This document shows, one piece after another, positions 36,762 through 46,846 of a DNA stretch of 64,000 nt (positions are counted from its first letter, which is position 1; the number at the start of each line of letters is the position of its first letter). The notes below the pieces were generated by a model that had not been told where the DNA came from, searched no databases, and was given only the letters and a program-made list of their open reading frames with translations. Source of the DNA: Pusillimonas sp. T2 (lineage in GTDB: Bacteria > Pseudomonadota > Gammaproteobacteria > Burkholderiales > Burkholderiaceae_B). Position numbers and translations under genes: made by a program. The stretch lies in assembly GCF_002236805.1 (NCBI RefSeq), contig NZ_NIQA01000001.1, positions 496,001 through 560,000 on the forward strand, written 5' to 3'.

Positions 36762-36779
36762 AACAAACCTGACAATACA

Positions 36780-36806
36780 AAAAAGGGCCGCAATGCGGCC
36801 CTTTTG
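36780..36806. terminator. Bidirectional terminator between convergent genes
   Basis: AAAAGGGCCGC, AAT, GCGGCCCTTTT is a perfect hairpin with A and T runs on its two sides, between the binding protein and the convergent hydrolase gene. Confidence 0.9.
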
Positions 36807-36835
36807 CTATGTTCCAAACCATGAGGGCTTAATTA

Positions 36836-37645
36836 TCAGCGCGTCATGGTGTCATGAAAGAAATCAACCAAAACCTGATTGAACTTCTCCAGTTCTTCGA
36901 GCTGAGGATTATGTGCGCTTTCTTCGAAAGCTACCAGGCGTGCATTCGGCAAACGCTCAGCCAGTTTCTTGGCGTCGTCAAAAGGCTGCTTTTTATCGTG
37001 CACGCCGTGCAAAATTAACGTGGGCACCTTAAGGGCCGAAACCCGGCTACCCAGATCGGTGTTTTGCAACGCCTGGCCCAACATTTTGGTAGCGTAGATA
37101 GGCCACTGCAACATAGTGTCGATAACCGCCTGGCGGGTAGCCGCCCCGGGATCACGATAATAAAAGCCGTCGTTCACTAGCTTTGCCGTCGCTTCGACTT
37201 TATTTCTTGCCATCCCTTGCGCATAAGCCTGCCAGCGTTCGGGCGAGAATCCGCCCCGCTCGCCCTCGGTTTCAAGAAAGCGAGCGCCGCCGCCGGCCAG
37301 CGCAAGCCCTCGTACGCGATCTGGGTGACGTAGCGCCATGGTCAGGCCAACATAAACACCCACGCCATGACACACCAGATGAAAACGGGACACCTTGCAT
37401 TGTTGCAGCAAAGCTTCAAGATCGTCGGCAAGACCATCGAACGTATAGCCATGACCCGGCTTGTCGCTTTGACCGTGCGCCCGCTGATCGTAGACGACTG
37501 TACGGAACGTGTCGGTGAGCTGATAAACCTGCTGCTCCCACATTTCGTGGCTGGTACCGCCGCCATGTATAAAAACTATGGGCTCACCCTGCCCATAGTC
37601 TTCGTAATAAAGGTTAACTCCCGGTTCAACACTTGCCCATGCCAT
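36836..37645 (-). CDS. Alpha/beta hydrolase fold protein lacking nucleophile Ser
   Basis: A 269-residue alpha/beta hydrolase. The oxyanion HGGG is near residue 27, the DQRAHGQSDKP loop near 53, Asp in HGVHDKKQPF and His in EESAHNPQ fit the catalytic acid and base. The nucleophile elbow, normally G-x-S-x-G, reads C92-H93-G94-V95-G96, so Gly replaces the nucleophile Ser; the DNA supports GGC at that codon. Either the enzyme works without a covalent step, as in cofactor-free dioxygenases and some lyases of this fold, or it has lost activity. The rest of the gene is intact. No signal peptide. It ends 30 bases from a shared terminator. Confidence 0.88.
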   Translation of the reverse strand: MAWASVEPGVNLYYEDYGQGEPIVFIHGGGTSHEMWEQQVYQLTDTFRTVVYDQRAHGQSDKPGHGYTFDGLADDLEALLQQCKVSRFHLVCHGVGVYVGLTMALRHPDRVRGLALAGGGARFLETEGERGGFSPERWQAYAQGMARNKVEATAKLVNDGFYYRDPGAATRQAVIDTMLQWPIYATKMLGQALQNTDLGSRVSALKVPTLILHGVHDKKQPFDDAKKLAERLPNARLVAFEESAHNPQLEELEKFNQVLVDFFHDTMTR

Positions 37646-37676
37646 GGATGTCTCCTGTTGTTATTGGCGCGAAACG

Positions 37677-40151
37677 TTAATGTTCTGACAACCCCTCATC
37701 AAGCGCAAGCCACACGCGACGCATCGACGGGTCTTCGGCGTCGGCGTCGTTCTGGAAGCCAAGGCGCGTCATCAAGCCCAGCATCGCCCTGTTGTTGGCC
37801 AGGACAAAGCCTTCGATGTAGCCCAACCGTTGGGCTCTGGCCGCCTCGATCAACCCTTGCAGCAGCTTCTTGCCCAGACCATGCCGCTGCCATTTATCGG
37901 AAATGACCAAGGCGTATTCAGCCCCAAGGCCGTCGGCATTGCGAAGGTAGTGGGCAAAGCCCACAATTTGCTCTTGTGGATGCCCCCGGTGGGCCGGATT
38001 AGGCACCTGCACCGTAGCCACCAGCGCCAATTCCCGGTCGTAGTCGATGCGGGTATAGCGCGCCAGCATGCTGGGCGTGAGTTCGCGCAACATGGACACA
38101 AACCGCATATAGCGCGACTCGTCGGACAGGTCGCGTACGAACAACTGAAGCGGTTCGGCGTCCTCAGGACGAATAGGTCGCATCATCCAGGGTTCGCCAT
38201 CGGCAAATTCGTGCGACTTGACCAACTGCCGCGGATACGGGTGGATCGCCATGTGGCCGTAGCCCGAATTTTCGGGCAGGGCAGCAAGCTCAGAGGGCTT
38301 GACCTCGACCTGAACACCTTGCGCGAACAGCTGCATATTGCCGGCCCAAATCGGGTCAATCAAGACATTAGCCAGTTCGGGTAGTTCGCACACCATGTCT
38401 GACAAGCGTTCGAGCACTTCTTGCAGGCGTTCGTAGGCGGCAGGGCTCATTTGATGCTTGAGTACACGCCGCCATATTGCACTGCGCTCGACCAACTGAC
38501 GCGCCAGGAAGCCGTTAAGCGGTGGCAGTTCAATAGCGCGATCGCGCGCAGAAATTGCCGAACGCCCGCCGGAGCCAAAATTAATGAAGGGCCCATAAAG
38601 CGCATCGACGCCTACACGAATGGCCATGGGCACGTCATCGACGTGCTGCAACCCGGGGAAGTCGGCGTCGGGTTGCAATAACTCGAGAGGGATATCGAAA
38701 TACGAAAACAGGTTTACGCACTCGGACAGCGTCAGATGCTGTCGCCCTTCGGCCAGCACCTGCGCCACCAGCTTGCGTGCCTCATCGACTTTTGGCAGGC
38801 GTACCAAAGGCTCGGGCGGCAGCGTCTGCAACGACAGTGTCTGGTTGTAGTGATAGGCAGCCAGAACGCCAAACGCATTGGTGGCCGCTTCGGGGGTACG
38901 GAACGACGGAATGCCGACCTCGTCGAGCATGCGGCGCAACGGCCGCATACTGGCCTCGCCCATCAGGCAGGCCATAATAGGTTTGGGTGCTTTGGGCGCC
39001 ATGGCCGTGACTTGCCGCACCACTTCGGCCATATCGGCACGCGAGTCGGGGGCCAGCAACATCAGCAAGCCATCGACATTGGGGTCGTCCATGAGCGCCG
39101 CCAACATCAGACGCATGGTTTCGGGGACGAGCGCCGCACGCGTTACTACCGGATTCTTGACCTGAGCCCGAGGCTCGAGGCTCTCGGACAAAGCATTGAC
39201 GGTAGACAATGAAAACTCGGCCGGCACAACCGCGGCGGCCTCGCCCATGATATCAAGTGCCAACTGAGGCGGACCGCTGCCATTGGAAAACAAAGCGATA
39301 CGCCGGCCCTTGGGGCGAACCGGACTGCGCAACACCTTGATTGCGGAAAACAGCTGCACAAAGTAAGGCACCCGCACCGCCCCCGCGCGCCGTAGCAACG
39401 CATTAAAGACTGCGTCGCTTAACGAGTTAGGGTTACGCGCGCCCTGCCCGGCACGCAGCACGACCACCGGTTTGACAGATGCGGCGGCACGCAATGCACT
39501 AGTGAGTGCTCGCGACGACGCCACATTATCGAGATACACCGCAATGCTGTCGGTACGAGAGTCGGTAGCCAGGTAATCGAGCACTTGCGCAATGCCCACG
39601 CTGGACTCGTCGCCCATGGAAACAACCGTTGAAAACCCCAGATTGGCATCGCGGGCCCAATCGAGGACGGCGCTGAAAATAGCCTCGGACTGCGAGACAA
39701 GCGCTACCTTTCCGGGTAACGCCAAGTGCGACGACAGGCTAAGGTTAAGCCCGGTGTGCGTGCGCTGCAGTCCCAAAGACCGGGGCCCCAACACCATGCA
39801 GTCGTGCTCGCGGGCGAACAACCGACACAGCTGTGTATCGTGCGCAGGGTCAATAGACGGGTGGTCGGGCGACAGCACGATCAGTGCGCGCGGACGATGC
39901 GCCTGCAAAGACCACAAGGCCTGGTTAAGCATACGTCCGGTAAGCGACACGACAGCAAGGTCGAGCCGCGCCCCCTTGGCTACGCCGGTCAGGGTGGCCG
40001 GCAGTTTGACCGACTGACCCGGCTGTGCCACAACCACGGTAGCCTGACCGCGCAAACGTGGCGGCAAACTTTGTGCGGTGGCAAGGCCCTTGGGGCCCAC
40101 AACAAGCACCGAAAGCGGATCGAAAAGTGCAGCGAGGCGATGGCGAAGCAT
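37677..40151 (-). CDS. Acyl-CoA synthetase (NDP-forming)/GNAT fusion, Pat-like
   Basis: An 824-residue protein (842 from the more distant start at 40205) of the protein lysine acetyltransferase Pat type. The N-terminal part is a CoA-binding domain (ALFDPLSVLVVGPKG), the middle resembles the NDP-forming acyl-CoA synthetase (ligase-CoA and ATP-grasp regions, GPFINFGSGG), and the last 160 residues form a GNAT domain with the acetyl-CoA motif QRHGLGKKLLQG. Related enzymes acetylate metabolic enzymes such as acetyl-CoA synthetase. I choose the start at 40151 since relatives begin about 10 residues before the Rossmann strand. The neighbouring hydrolase gene lies 31 bases downstream. Confidence 0.9.
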   Translation of the reverse strand: MLRHRLAALFDPLSVLVVGPKGLATAQSLPPRLRGQATVVVAQPGQSVKLPATLTGVAKGARLDLAVVSLTGRMLNQALWSLQAHRPRALIVLSPDHPSIDPAHDTQLCRLFAREHDCMVLGPRSLGLQRTHTGLNLSLSSHLALPGKVALVSQSEAIFSAVLDWARDANLGFSTVVSMGDESSVGIAQVLDYLATDSRTDSIAVYLDNVASSRALTSALRAAASVKPVVVLRAGQGARNPNSLSDAVFNALLRRAGAVRVPYFVQLFSAIKVLRSPVRPKGRRIALFSNGSGPPQLALDIMGEAAAVVPAEFSLSTVNALSESLEPRAQVKNPVVTRAALVPETMRLMLAALMDDPNVDGLLMLLAPDSRADMAEVVRQVTAMAPKAPKPIMACLMGEASMRPLRRMLDEVGIPSFRTPEAATNAFGVLAAYHYNQTLSLQTLPPEPLVRLPKVDEARKLVAQVLAEGRQHLTLSECVNLFSYFDIPLELLQPDADFPGLQHVDDVPMAIRVGVDALYGPFINFGSGGRSAISARDRAIELPPLNGFLARQLVERSAIWRRVLKHQMSPAAYERLQEVLERLSDMVCELPELANVLIDPIWAGNMQLFAQGVQVEVKPSELAALPENSGYGHMAIHPYPRQLVKSHEFADGEPWMMRPIRPEDAEPLQLFVRDLSDESRYMRFVSMLRELTPSMLARYTRIDYDRELALVATVQVPNPAHRGHPQEQIVGFAHYLRNADGLGAEYALVISDKWQRHGLGKKLLQGLIEAARAQRLGYIEGFVLANNRAMLGLMTRLGFQNDADAEDPSMRRVWLALDEGLSEH

Positions 40152-40242
40152 GGTGTTGAATCTGTACCTTAAAATACCGGGATTGCACTTGATGTCGTGA
40201 CGCATCTTCGCGTCGATACAACCCCAACATTATTATCTATCT

Positions 40243-41658
40243 ATGACCTCGTCTACCCCAGCGGTTGTCCGCACGCGATTTGCACCCTCTCCTACTGGCT
40301 TTTTACACCTTGGCGGCGCACGCACTGCCCTTTTTTCATGGGCTTTTGCCCGCCATCATAAAGGGGTTTTTGTATTGCGTATCGAAGACACCGACCTCGA
40401 ACGCTCGACACCTGAGGCCGTGCAAGCCATTTTAGACGCCATGCAATGGTTGAACATGCAGCCTGACGAAGGCCCCTTCTACCAAATGCAACGCATGGAT
40501 CGCTACAGCGAGATCATTGAAAAAATGCTGGAAGACGGCACGGCGTATTACTGCTACAGCAGCCCCGAAGAGGTCGAAGCCATGCGCGAGAAAGCCCGTG
40601 CAGCCGGCAAGAAGCCGCGCTATGACGGCACATGGCGCCCAGAACCAGGCAAAACCCTGCCAGCAGTGCCCGAAGGCCGTAAGCCCGTTATTCGTTTTAA
40701 AAATCCGCAAGACGGTGTAACCGCGTGGCACGACTTGATCAAAGGCCCCATCAGCTTTGACAACACCGAACTTGATGACCTGATCATTGCCCGCCCCGAC
40801 GGCACGCCCACCTACAACTTTTGCGTGGTGGTCGACGACTGGGACATGAAAATCACGCACGTACTGCGCGGCGACGACCACATCAACAACACGCCACGGC
40901 AAATCAATATCTTGCGAGCGCTGGGTGCCGAACTACCACAATATGGTCACTTGCCAATGATTCTCGGCCCCGATGGCGACAAGCTTTCAAAGCGCCACGG
41001 CGCCGTGAACGTCATGCAATACCACGAAGACGGCTACTTACCCGAGGCGATGATCAATTATCTGGCCCGCCTGGGCTGGAGCCATGGCAACGACGAAATT
41101 TTCTCGCGCGAACAACTGGTCGAGTGGTTCGACACCCGCAATTTGACCAAGTCGGCCGCACAATGGGACCCTAAAAAGCTGAATTGGGTCAATGCGCATT
41201 ACATTCGCGAAACAGACAACAGCCAACTGGCTACCCTGGTTGCGCCGCGTATTGCCGGCCTGGGCGGCAACCCCAATGCTGTTGACCTGGACGATGTCAT
41301 GGGCCTGCTGAAAGACCGCGCCGAAACGCTGAATCAACTGGCCGAAGGAGCCATGCTGTTTTGCCGCGAATTTGCCGGCGTCGACCCAACCCTGAAGGCC
41401 GAACACCTGACACCCGAAGCGGTTACCGTTCTGCAAGACTTTGCCGACCAGGCCGCCAACCTGCCCACCTGGACAACTGAAGCTCTGGCCAGCCTGATCA
41501 AGGCAACCCTTGAAAAGCACAATATCAAAATGCCCAAACTGGGCGTACCGTTGCGCGTTGCTGTCACCGGCCAAAAGCAAACACCAGCCATAGACGCCGT
41601 GCTGAGCATTCTGGGACGGGAAACCGTACTCAGCCGCCTGGAAGGCCTGTCCGACTAA
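40243..41658 (+). CDS. gltX: Glutamyl-tRNA synthetase
   Basis: A 471-residue class I synthetase charging tRNA-Glu. It has the HIGH-like motif [19 protein letters not shown] at the N-terminus, VLRIEDTD, and the KMSKS equivalent DKLSKRHGA near residue 246; the C-terminal anticodon-binding region is present. Length is usual. It is divergent from the GNAT fusion gene. Confidence 0.97.
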   Translation: MTSSTPAVVRTRFAPSPTGFLHLGGARTALFSWAFARHHKGVFVLRIEDTDLERSTPEAVQAILDAMQWLNMQPDEGPFYQMQRMDRYSEIIEKMLEDGTAYYCYSSPEEVEAMREKARAAGKKPRYDGTWRPEPGKTLPAVPEGRKPVIRFKNPQDGVTAWHDLIKGPISFDNTELDDLIIARPDGTPTYNFCVVVDDWDMKITHVLRGDDHINNTPRQINILRALGAELPQYGHLPMILGPDGDKLSKRHGAVNVMQYHEDGYLPEAMINYLARLGWSHGNDEIFSREQLVEWFDTRNLTKSAAQWDPKKLNWVNAHYIRETDNSQLATLVAPRIAGLGGNPNAVDLDDVMGLLKDRAETLNQLAEGAMLFCREFAGVDPTLKAEHLTPEAVTVLQDFADQAANLPTWTTEALASLIKATLEKHNIKMPKLGVPLRVAVTGQKQTPAIDAVLSILGRETVLSRLEGLSD

Positions 41659-41665
41659 CCAGCGC

Positions 41666-42160
41666 CTAAAAGGGCAGACGGTAATCGTTTGGCATTCGGC
41701 CCAAGGTAATGTCGCCGTCGGGCGCCCGCAATCGCAGCTGGCGCCCCGACTGCGCACCTACGGTGTAGTTGTTAGTGTAAATGGGGTCGTCGGTCTCGAC
41801 CTCGGCGCCATTAGAACGCAAGGTTTGCAATACCAGCGTTTGGCCCTCAAGGCGCCAGCAACCCTCTTCGCTTAACATTTGCGGCGGCTTACCCCGGCGC
41901 TGCAACTGCTCGCTGTAGGCCATTTTCCCGTCGGGCCCCAACTTTATCCAGACCTTAAGCTCGCCGGCAATGCCCGGCGACTTGCGGGTGCCCAGCCAGT
42001 TTCCGACCATACCCTGGCCCGCAGCTGCGGCCTGGCACTGTGGCTTGGGTGCCTGAACCTGCGGCGCCTGTTTCGTGACAGGGGCGCACGCCGCCAATAA
42101 CATAACCAGCCCCGCAACGGCACTGACACCTGCAACCCTATTTACTTGTATCCGACGCAT
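41666..42160 (-). CDS. Small lipoprotein, function unknown
   Basis: A 164-residue protein with a lipoprotein signal: MRRIQVNRVAGVSAVAGLVMLLAAC, with lipobox LAAC followed by APVTK. The mature part carries a domain of about 110 residues (MVGNWLGTRKSPGIAGELKVW, LSEEGCWRLEGQTLVLQT) that looks like a lipocalin-like or META-like beta barrel. I do not recognise a function. The start at 42160 has AGGT nearby. It converges on gltX with 7 bases between stops. Confidence 0.75.
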   Translation of the reverse strand: MRRIQVNRVAGVSAVAGLVMLLAACAPVTKQAPQVQAPKPQCQAAAAGQGMVGNWLGTRKSPGIAGELKVWIKLGPDGKMAYSEQLQRRGKPPQMLSEEGCWRLEGQTLVLQTLRSNGAEVETDDPIYTNNYTVGAQSGRQLRLRAPDGDITLGRMPNDYRLPF

Positions 42161-42394
42161 AACACCTGCTAATAGAATCAAACGATTTGGCAAGATACCA
42201 AGGGCAAGCGGTACTTGCCAATGGGGTGCAACATTTGCTCACCAAGACAGGCTTCCAGCCTGCCCCCAGACGGCCGAAAATAATCGAATAAAAAGGTTTC
42301 CAAGCACTATCAATGACTTGGCAGAGTTTGTCCGATTTTTTTCCCGGCTGAACAAAAAATTCATGTAAAACCGGCTTGATTCGCACGAGACCAG

Positions 42395-42411
42395 ACACTA
42401 CAATTAGTGCT
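42395..42411 (+). promoter_or_regulatory. NrdR box 1 before nrdA
   Basis: ACACTACAATTAGTGCT matches the NrdR box consensus (ACAC-w-AtATaT-w-GTGT). Its centre is 31 bases from that of box 2, three helical turns. The wider gap 42161-42557 holds no gene; besides the boxes it carries an AT-rich stretch before 42390, and the nrdA ribosome-binding site. Confidence 0.75.
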
Positions 42412-42423
42412 CAAAATTACTCA

Positions 42424-42443
42424 AACCACTATATATAGTGGTT
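42424..42443 (+). promoter_or_regulatory. NrdR box 2 before nrdA (perfect palindrome)
   Basis: AACCACTATATATAGTGGTT is a perfect 20-base palindrome containing a 16-bp NrdR box. It lies 114 bases before the nrdA ATG. The paired boxes indicate that NrdR (19777-20262) represses nrdAB when dATP is abundant. Confidence 0.85.
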
Positions 42444-42557
42444 ACAACAAAAAGAAGCACAGCAGTAAAAACAGCAGTTTTGCAGCCTGTTCTCTCTTCC
42501 ACCATTCATAAAAACACGCTTCGGCGCTTAAAAAGCACGCCGTTTCCAGGAGCCCTC

Positions 42558-45488
42558 ATGCAGACTTCTCAAACCGAATCCACGACCGCCCAACAGCCGT
42601 CGCCCGCCGCAAAATCGGGCAATGCCGGCAAGGCCAATAACCCCTGGCAAAACTTCAGCACCATTCGCCGTAACGGGGCCGTCGTTGCCTTCGAACCCAA
42701 CAAAATTGCCATCGCCATGACCAAGGCCTTCCTGGCCGTCAATGGGGGGCAAGGTGCAGCGTCCGCCCGCGTCCGCGAACTGGTCGAGCAACTCACCTCC
42801 CAGGTCGTCAACGCTCTGGTGCGCAACCGCCCAGGCGGCGGCACGTTCCACATCGAAGACATTCAAGACCAGGTCGAACTGTCGCTCATGCGCTCAGGTG
42901 AACACGACGTTGCCCGCGCCTACGTGCTGTATCGCGAAAAGCGCGCCCAAGAACGCGCACGCGCCGAGTCGGCCAACCCCTCGCCCGCACAAGCTGTCGT
43001 GCTGCATGTCACCGACAATGGTGTACGCCGCCCGCTCGACCTCGACCAGCTCAAAGCCACTATCGATGCTGCCGGTGTCGATTTGCCTGTACAAATCGAC
43101 TCCGACGCCATTCTTAAAGAAACCATCAAAAACCTGTACGACGGTATCCCCGCCGACGAGGTCTACAAGTCGGCTATTTTGTCAGCCCGCGCCATGGTCG
43201 AAAACGACCCGGCCTACAGCCAAGTCACTGCACGCCTTTTGCTGCACACAATCCGTGCCGAAGTGCTGGGCGAAGAAGTCTCGCAAGCCGAGATGAACAC
43301 CCGCTACGCCGAATACCTGCCCCGCTTTATCAAAACCGGTATCGAAAACGGCCTGCTCGACGACAAACTGGGCCAGTTCGACCTGCCCAAGTTGGCTGCT
43401 GCCCTGAAAGCCGACCGCGACAACCAGTTTTCGTATTTAGGCCTGCAAACGCTATACGACCGCTACTTCCTGCACGTACGCGGCCGTCGCATCGAACTGC
43501 CGCAAATTTTCTTCATGCGCGTCGCCATGGGCCTGGCCCTGAACGAAATCGACCGCGAAGCGCGCGCCATCGAGTTCTACAACATTCTGTCGTCGTTCGA
43601 CTTCATGAGCTCGACGCCCACGCTGTTCAACTCCGGTACGCTGCACTCGCAACTGTCGTCTTGCTACCTCACGACCGTCTCTGACGACCTGGTCGGCATT
43701 TACGACGCCATCAAAGAAAACGCTCTGCTGGCCAAATACGCTGGCGGCCTGGGCAACGACTGGACACCGGTACGCGCGCTGCGCAGCCACATCAAAGGCA
43801 CCAACGGTGAAAGCCAGGGTGTGGTCCCTTTCCTTAAAGTCGTCAACGATACAGCCGTTGCCGTCAACCAGGGCGGCAAACGCAAGGGCGCGGTTTGCGC
43901 CTACCTCGAAACCTGGCACCTCGACATCGAAGAGTTCCTCGAACTGCGCAAAAACACGGGCGACGAGCGCCGCCGCACGCACGACATGAACACGGCCAAC
44001 TGGATCCCCGACCTGTTCATGAAGCGCGTCATGGAAAACGGCGACTGGACCTTGTTCTCTCCGTCCGACGTCCCCGACCTGCACGACAAATACGGCAAGG
44101 CTTTCGAAGAAGCCTACACCGGTTACGAAGCCAAAGCTGCGCGCGGCGACCTGCCCCTGCACAAGACAATCCCGGCTGCAACGCTGTGGCGCAAGATGCT
44201 GTCCATGCTGTTCGAAACCGGTCATCCTTGGCTGACATTCAAAGACCCATGCAACATTCGTTCGCCGCAACAACACGTTGGTGTGGTTCACAGCTCTAAC
44301 CTGTGCACCGAAATCACCCTGAACACCAACGAGTCTGAAATTGCAGTGTGCAACCTGGGCTCGGTCAACCTGGCCGCGCACATCACACAAAACGCAGACG
44401 GCAGCTACGCGCTCGACCACGACAAGCTTCAGCGCACCATCGACGTAGCCATGCGCATGCTCGACAACGTCATCGACATCAACTATTACGCCGTACCCAA
44501 GGCACGTAACTCCAACGTACGCCACCGTCCGGTCGGCATGGGCATCATGGGCTTCCAAGACGCCCTGCATATCCTGCGCGTTCCGTTTGCGTCGCAAGCC
44601 GCCGTCGAATTCTCCGACCGCTCTATGGAAGCCGTTTGCTACTACGCCTACCTGGCCTCCAGCAAACTGGCCGCCGAGCGCGGGCCTTACGCCAGCTTCC
44701 GTGGCTCACTCTGGGATCGCGGCATTCTGCCTCAAGACACCCTCAAAATGCTGCGCGACGAACGCGGCGGCTATGTCGAAGTTGACGACAGCAGCAGCAT
44801 GGACTGGGAAGCCCTGCGCGCGCACATCAAGCAATACGGCATGCGTAACTCCAACTGCGTTGCCGTAGCGCCTACCGCCACTATTTCCAACATCATTGGC
44901 GTGTCACCCTGCATCGAACCCACCTATCGCAACCTGTATGTCAAATCAAACTTGTCGGGCGAGTTCACTGTCGTCAACGACCACCTGGTGCGCGATCTGA
45001 AAGCACGCGGCCTCTGGGACGAAGTCATGGTCGCCGACCTGAAATATTTCGATGGCAGCCTGGCACGCATCGACCGCATCCCCGAAGATCTGCGCGAGCT
45101 GTACGCCACCGCGTTCGAAGTCGACCCCAGCTGGGTCGTCGAATGTGCTGCGCGGCGCCAAAAATGGATCGACCAGGCCCAGTCACTGAATATTTTCATG
45201 GCCGGTGTCTCGGGTAAAAAACTCGATGCCACTTACAAGCTAGCTTGGATTCGCGGCCTGAAAACCACGTATTATCTGCGCTCTAGCGGCGCAACCAACG
45301 CCGAAAAATCCACCGGCCGCGGCGGCGAACTGAACGCCGTTGCCCAAGCAGGCATGAGCGGCGGCATGGCTGCGGCCCCCGCGCCCATTTCGACGGCACC
45401 CGACCTGCCCGAAGCCGAAGTCATGGGCACCGTATGCACCTTGCGCCCTGGCGACGACGGCTTCGAAGAGTGCGAAGCTTGCCAATAA
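42558..45488 (+). CDS. nrdA: Ribonucleoside-diphosphate reductase, alpha chain (class Ia)
   Basis: A 976-residue large subunit reducing ribonucleotides to deoxyribonucleotides. After an Ala-rich leader there are two ATP-cone-like regions (IRRNGAVVAFEPNKIAIAM and a second near residue 160, DNGVRRPLDLDQLKATID), then the barrel with active-site Cys (SSCYLTTVSDD, NLCTEITLNT) and the C-terminal redox pair ECEACQ. The start at 42558 has GGAG before it; the frame opens earlier at 42438 but that part has no family likeness. nrdB follows by 33 bases. Two NrdR boxes lie upstream. Confidence 0.97.
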   Translation: MQTSQTESTTAQQPSPAAKSGNAGKANNPWQNFSTIRRNGAVVAFEPNKIAIAMTKAFLAVNGGQGAASARVRELVEQLTSQVVNALVRNRPGGGTFHIEDIQDQVELSLMRSGEHDVARAYVLYREKRAQERARAESANPSPAQAVVLHVTDNGVRRPLDLDQLKATIDAAGVDLPVQIDSDAILKETIKNLYDGIPADEVYKSAILSARAMVENDPAYSQVTARLLLHTIRAEVLGEEVSQAEMNTRYAEYLPRFIKTGIENGLLDDKLGQFDLPKLAAALKADRDNQFSYLGLQTLYDRYFLHVRGRRIELPQIFFMRVAMGLALNEIDREARAIEFYNILSSFDFMSSTPTLFNSGTLHSQLSSCYLTTVSDDLVGIYDAIKENALLAKYAGGLGNDWTPVRALRSHIKGTNGESQGVVPFLKVVNDTAVAVNQGGKRKGAVCAYLETWHLDIEEFLELRKNTGDERRRTHDMNTANWIPDLFMKRVMENGDWTLFSPSDVPDLHDKYGKAFEEAYTGYEAKAARGDLPLHKTIPAATLWRKMLSMLFETGHPWLTFKDPCNIRSPQQHVGVVHSSNLCTEITLNTNESEIAVCNLGSVNLAAHITQNADGSYALDHDKLQRTIDVAMRMLDNVIDINYYAVPKARNSNVRHRPVGMGIMGFQDALHILRVPFASQAAVEFSDRSMEAVCYYAYLASSKLAAERGPYASFRGSLWDRGILPQDTLKMLRDERGGYVEVDDSSSMDWEALRAHIKQYGMRNSNCVAVAPTATISNIIGVSPCIEPTYRNLYVKSNLSGEFTVVNDHLVRDLKARGLWDEVMVADLKYFDGSLARIDRIPEDLRELYATAFEVDPSWVVECAARRQKWIDQAQSLNIFMAGVSGKKLDATYKLAWIRGLKTTYYLRSSGATNAEKSTGRGGELNAVAQAGMSGGMAAAPAPISTAPDLPEAEVMGTVCTLRPGDDGFEECEACQ

Positions 45489-45521
45489 CGCCGGCCAAAC
45501 TATTTAAAAGGTTTAATCATC

Positions 45522-46691
45522 ATGCTTAACTGGGACGAAGATACCCCCCTCGGCACCCCTACCCCCGCAGCGGCGCCTCGCGCCGCAGCGCCTGCGGCTC
45601 ACGCTCAACCCGACGTAGCCATGGTCAACCCTGTTGCTGCTGCGGCTTCGACGACGGCGGCACCGGCTTCGGCCGGTCGCGTCAGCGCGGCCGACAAGCG
45701 CATCATCAATGGTCAGACCGATGTCAACCAACTGGTGCCGTTCAAGTACAAATGGGCCTGGGAAAAATACCTCGCGACCTGCGCCAACCACTGGATGCCG
45801 CAAGAAATCAATATGTCGCGCGACATCGCCCTCTGGAAAAACCCCACAGGTTTAACCGAAGACGAGCGCCGCATTGTTAAGCGCAATTTGGGCTTCTTTG
45901 TCACAGCCGACTCGCTGGCCGCCAACAACATTGTGTTGGGCACATACCGCCACATCACAGCGCCCGAATGCCGGCAATTCTTGTTGCGCCAGGCCTTTGA
46001 AGAAGCTATTCATACGCACGCCTATCAGTACATCGTCGAAAGCCTCGATCTCGACGAGTCCGAAATTTTCAACGCGTACCACGAAGTCCCATCGATCCGC
46101 GCCAAAGACGAGTTCCTCATTCCGTTCATCGACGCTATCGCCGACCCGAACTTCAATACAGGCACGCCCGAAGCCGACCAGACCTTACTCAAGTCGCTTA
46201 TCGTGTTTGCCTGCCTGATGGAAGGCTTGTTCTTTTACGTGGGCTTTACTCAAATTCTTGCACTGGGTCGCCAGAACAAAATGACAGGTGCTGCCGAGCA
46301 GTACATGTATATCTTGCGTGACGAGTCCATGCACTGCAATTTCGGCATCGACCTGATCAACACCATCAAGCTCGAGAACCCGCATCTCTGGACACCAGAG
46401 TTCCGCGAAGAAATTCGCGAACTCTTCAGCAAGGCCGTCGATCTTGAATATGCATATGCCGAAGACACCATGCCACGCGGTGTGCTTGGTCTGAACGCAT
46501 CCATGTTCAAGTCTTATCTGCGCTTCATTGCCAACCGACGTTGCCAGCAAATCGGTATCGAGCCACTCTTCCCGCAAGAAGAAAACCCCTTCCCCTGGAT
46601 GGCAGAAATGATCGATCTCAAGAAAGAACGCAACTTTTTTGAGACACGTGTCATCGAATATCAAACAGGTGGGGCCCTAAGCTGGGAATAA
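45522..46691 (+). CDS. nrdB: Ribonucleoside-diphosphate reductase, beta chain
   Basis: A 389-residue radical-bearing small subunit. An Ala/Pro-rich N-terminus of about 50 residues precedes the four-helix core. Iron ligands are in [21 protein letters not shown] (Glu, His; the Tyr is a radical candidate) and [14 protein letters not shown] (Glu, His). The C-terminus, which docks to NrdA, ends in GGALSWE. It follows nrdA in the operon; the gap has an AAAAGG ribosome-binding site. Confidence 0.97.
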   Translation: MLNWDEDTPLGTPTPAAAPRAAAPAAHAQPDVAMVNPVAAAASTTAAPASAGRVSAADKRIINGQTDVNQLVPFKYKWAWEKYLATCANHWMPQEINMSRDIALWKNPTGLTEDERRIVKRNLGFFVTADSLAANNIVLGTYRHITAPECRQFLLRQAFEEAIHTHAYQYIVESLDLDESEIFNAYHEVPSIRAKDEFLIPFIDAIADPNFNTGTPEADQTLLKSLIVFACLMEGLFFYVGFTQILALGRQNKMTGAAEQYMYILRDESMHCNFGIDLINTIKLENPHLWTPEFREEIRELFSKAVDLEYAYAEDTMPRGVLGLNASMFKSYLRFIANRRCQQIGIEPLFPQEENPFPWMAEMIDLKKERNFFETRVIEYQTGGALSWE

Positions 46692-46846
46692 TGCTTGGAT
46701 AGTGTTACTGCTTACGTTAGACTCATAGCGTGCCGGGTGCTGTGCACTTTGCACGCTTGTGCCATTTGAAATGGGTCGCACCATAATGTGGGGGCCATAT
46801 CAAATGGGTGGACGTTCTGTACGATTCATTCTCAAGGAGCATCACT

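Noticed and set aside
43452-44597. 381-codon minus-strand frame inside nrdA
   Set aside because: It is a shadow of nrdA with odd composition (Val, Gln, His) and no start site.
45534-45690. Ala/Pro-rich N-terminal stretch of NrdB, considered as an inserted or fused element
   Set aside because: Such leaders are common in NrdB of this group and the frame is unbroken into the core domain.
46692-46846. Repeated words near CAAATGGGT before the H1-like gene, considered as an insertion sequence end or operator
   Set aside because: The repeats are short, unequal and without inverted partners; they are probably chance within the promoter region.
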